64,000 bases of DNA from Pseudomonadales bacterium (lineage in GTDB: Bacteria > Pseudomonadota > Gammaproteobacteria > Pseudomonadales > Azotimanducaceae): positions 1 to 64,000 of the forward strand of contig JAHCAL010000007.1 of the NCBI GenBank assembly GCA_019634925.1, in the 5' to 3' direction. Positions 62,513 through 64,000 of this stretch are shown here, piece after piece. Position 1 is the first letter of the stretch, and each line of letters opens with the position of its first letter. A program made the position numbers and the translations under genes. The notes under the pieces were generated by a model. It was given only the letters and a program-made list of their open reading frames with translations. It did not search any database and had not been told where the DNA came from.

Positions 62513-63019
62513 TCAACCAAGCCGCCGCACCGGGTCTTCACCCTGCCAGCCGACCGACGCCGCCCGGATCATGTCGAAGAGCCCACGCATGCCCGCATCG
62601 CGCTGGATCAGTTCGACCATGGTCCCGGGGTGCCCGACCGTATCGATGTAGCAGAAGTTACGTCCGTGCTGCAGGCGTTCGACCGGCGCCGGCAGCGCGG
62701 CGACACAGGCTTCGATGTCGTCGACGAAGAAACCGACGTGATGGAGCCCGAGCCGTCCTTCGTCCAGCCACTCCCGATAAACGGATGGCGCCGCGTTCTT
62801 CTGCAGCACCAGTTCGATCTGCAGGTCGCCGGAGTTGGCGAGCGCGATGCTGATCTCGGCGGCGCAGGGCTGTCCCCGGTACACCGGGTCGACCATGCGC
62901 ACGTCCGGGATCACGAAGAACGGCCCCACCCCCATCACCTCGACCCAGTGCGCGATCGCCCGATCGAGATCGTCGACCAGGTATCCATTCTGCATGACCG
63001 GTCCGAACAGACGACTCAT
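62513..63019 (-). CDS. VOC-superfamily (glyoxalase/dioxygenase fold) protein
   Basis: A 168-residue vicinal-oxygen-chelate protein with two beta-alpha-beta3 modules. MQNGYLVDDLDRAIAHWVEV holds the first-module start, and LGLHHVGFFVDDIEACVAAL the second, with a metal-ligand His in HHVGF. GTMVELIQRD places the C-terminal Glu ligand. Members include methylmalonyl-CoA epimerases, glyoxalases and extradiol dioxygenases; a catabolic isomerase or lactonase role is possible. It precedes the acyl-CoA dehydrogenase by 38 nt and follows the aminotransferase by 25 nt, so these three genes probably form one operon. Confidence 0.85.
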   Translation of the reverse strand: MSRLFGPVMQNGYLVDDLDRAIAHWVEVMGVGPFFVIPDVRMVDPVYRGQPCAAEISIALANSGDLQIELVLQKNAAPSVYREWLDEGRLGLHHVGFFVDDIEACVAALPAPVERLQHGRNFCYIDTVGHPGTMVELIQRDAGMRGLFDMIRAASVGWQGEDPVRRLG

Positions 63020-63044
63020 ACGTCCCTCTCCTCCACCGCGGCAT

Positions 63045-64000
63045 TCACGCGAACAGACCCTCCGCCTGCACGTCGGCGAGCGACGCCTGGAATACTTCGA
63101 TCAAACGGTCAACTTCCGCCGGCCCGTGCGCGGCTGACAGGAACGCCCGCTGGGTGCCGGGCACCAGCACGCCGCGATTGAGGGCGTGCAGGTAGAAGGC
63201 CTTTTCCGCCGCCGTGTTGGCGGCCGTCACGTCGCGCATGCTCTCGAGCGGGGCGCGCTGAAAAAACATGTGGAACATGCTGCCCACATTTTTCATCTGG
63301 GCCGGGATCTGCCGCGCCTGGCAGAAACCATTGACCGCATCGGCGAGCCGGTCGCCGGCCGCGTCGAGCCGTGGATAGATCTCCGGATGCGCCTTCAGGT
63401 GCCCGACCGCCGCCGCACCGGCCTCCATGGTGAGCGGGTTGCCGGAAAACGTGCCGCCCGAGAAGATGCCGTTGCGCGCGCCGAGACCGGTGAACACCTC
63501 CATCAGGTCGGCACGCCCCGTCACGGCGCCGATCGGCAGACCGCCGCCGAGCACCTTGCCGTAGGTGGCGAGGTCCGGCGTCACGCCGAAGCGTTGCTGC
63601 GCGCCGCCGTACGCGACCCGGAACCCGGTGATCACCTCGTCGATGGCGAACAGCACGCCGCTCGCGCGGCAGACCGCGGCGAGTTCGCGCAGGAACTCAC
63701 CGGCGCCAGGCTGCGGATTGGAGCTCTGCACACCTTCGACCATTACCAGCGCGAGCTCCCCCGCGTTGGCACGTATGTGATTGAACGCCGCAGGATTTCG
63801 ATACGGCAGCAACATGACCAGATCGGCCAGCGCGCGCGGGATGCCGCGCCCCATCGGCAGCTTGCCGGGCACGTCGCGCGGGCTCGACGGGTCGGTGACC
63901 CACATGCCCCAGTCGTGCGCACCGTGATAGGCACCGTCGAACAGCGCGATCTTCTCCCGCCCGCTGAAACCGCGTGCCGCCCGGATCGCGTACATGGTGG
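63045..64000 (-). CDS. class III PLP aminotransferase/glutamate-1-semialdehyde aminomutase-like, N-terminus beyond window
   Basis: The visible 318 residues cover most of the large domain and the C-terminal domain. MYAIRAARGFSGREKIALFD joins the aminomutase-like GAYHG motif. FAIDEVITGFRVAYGG is the class III signature with the cofactor Asp, and TYGKVLGGGLPIGAVTG carries the PLP-binding Lys. GGTFSGNPLTMEAGAA follows. It resembles GSA aminomutase-like aspartate-aminotransferase-family proteins used in catabolism, more than true HemL. The start and about 100 N-terminal residues lie past 64000. It heads the putative operon with VOC and acyl-CoA dehydrogenase. Confidence 0.92.
   Translation of the reverse strand, partial: TMYAIRAARGFSGREKIALFDGAYHGAHDWGMWVTDPSSPRDVPGKLPMGRGIPRALADLVMLLPYRNPAAFNHIRANAGELALVMVEGVQSSNPQPGAGEFLRELAAVCRASGVLFAIDEVITGFRVAYGGAQQRFGVTPDLATYGKVLGGGLPIGAVTGRADLMEVFTGLGARNGIFSGGTFSGNPLTMEAGAAAVGHLKAHPEIYPRLDAAGDRLADAVNGFCQARQIPAQMKNVGSMFHMFFQRAPLESMRDVTAANTAAEKAFYLHALNRGVLVPGTQRAFLSAAHGPAEVDRLIEVFQASLADVQAEGLFA

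Overview
This is a high-GC, gene-dense stretch of a bacterial chromosome. Gene order, a TonB receptor, RND efflux, two-membrane lipoproteins and a GlcB-type malate synthase point to a Gram-negative proteobacterium. I infer an aerobic gammaproteobacterium that degrades hydrophobic compounds. The window carries a Rieske oxygenase, a CYP153-like P450, two CaiB/BaiF CoA-transferases, four acyl-CoA dehydrogenases, an epoxide hydrolase, a carboxylesterase, a sulfatase and a malate synthase. I saw no rRNA, tRNA, CRISPR array, phage or transposase gene.

Layout. 1-6.9 kb: catabolic genes (CoA-transferase, D-aminoacylase-type amidohydrolase, carboxylesterase, Rieske oxygenase, epoxide hydrolase). 7-24.6 kb: a mosaic of Nu-class glutathione transferase, phospholipid methyltransferase-like protein, Kef antiporter, CYTH protein, alginate-export-like porin, two MFS carriers, serine hydrolase, lipid kinase, acyl-CoA dehydrogenase, sulfatase, aminotransferase, RsgA, YgjP-like protease and Nudix hydrolase. 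24.6-31.2 kb: a luciferase-like oxidoreductase, an SMP-30 lactonase and an RND efflux pair. 31.3-36.5 kb: glmS, an Xre-RES toxin-antitoxin pair, the P450 and a nitroreductase. 36.6-46.5 kb: a second RsgA, a second CoA-transferase, a phospholipase-D lipoprotein, two adjacent acyl-CoA dehydrogenases, a two-part sodium:solute symporter and an MDR dehydrogenase. 46.8-51.7 kb: an antitoxin with a truncated PIN toxin, glcB and a Fur-box-controlled TonB receptor. 51.9-61.1 kb: a five-gene minus-strand cluster. 61.3-64 kb: acyl-CoA dehydrogenase, VOC protein and a class III aminotransferase cut by the window end.

The most unusual region is the five-gene cluster at 51.9-61.1 kb. It encodes a membrane protein with two tandem Ser/Thr kinase domains plus a formylglycine-enzyme-like domain that lacks the catalytic cysteines. 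Next come an EF-hand lipoprotein, a secreted helical-repeat protein, an outer-membrane barrel and a 1065-residue lipoprotein with haem-type motifs and fibronectin-like domains. The first three genes overlap at their stop and start codons. The cluster is bracketed by two very long perfect palindromes (47-bp and 39-bp stems). These share the outer arm TTGGGGTCAGAGTAAAAAC but differ in their cores, and they show compensatory changes. Solo ends of the same element occur at 26.67 kb and 47.11 kb; the latter sits exactly where the PIN toxin is cut off.

A second repeat family is a 41-nt double hairpin, with five copies in three places. It lies directly 3' of stop codons, always in the same orientation relative to the upstream gene, and its stems vary with compensation.
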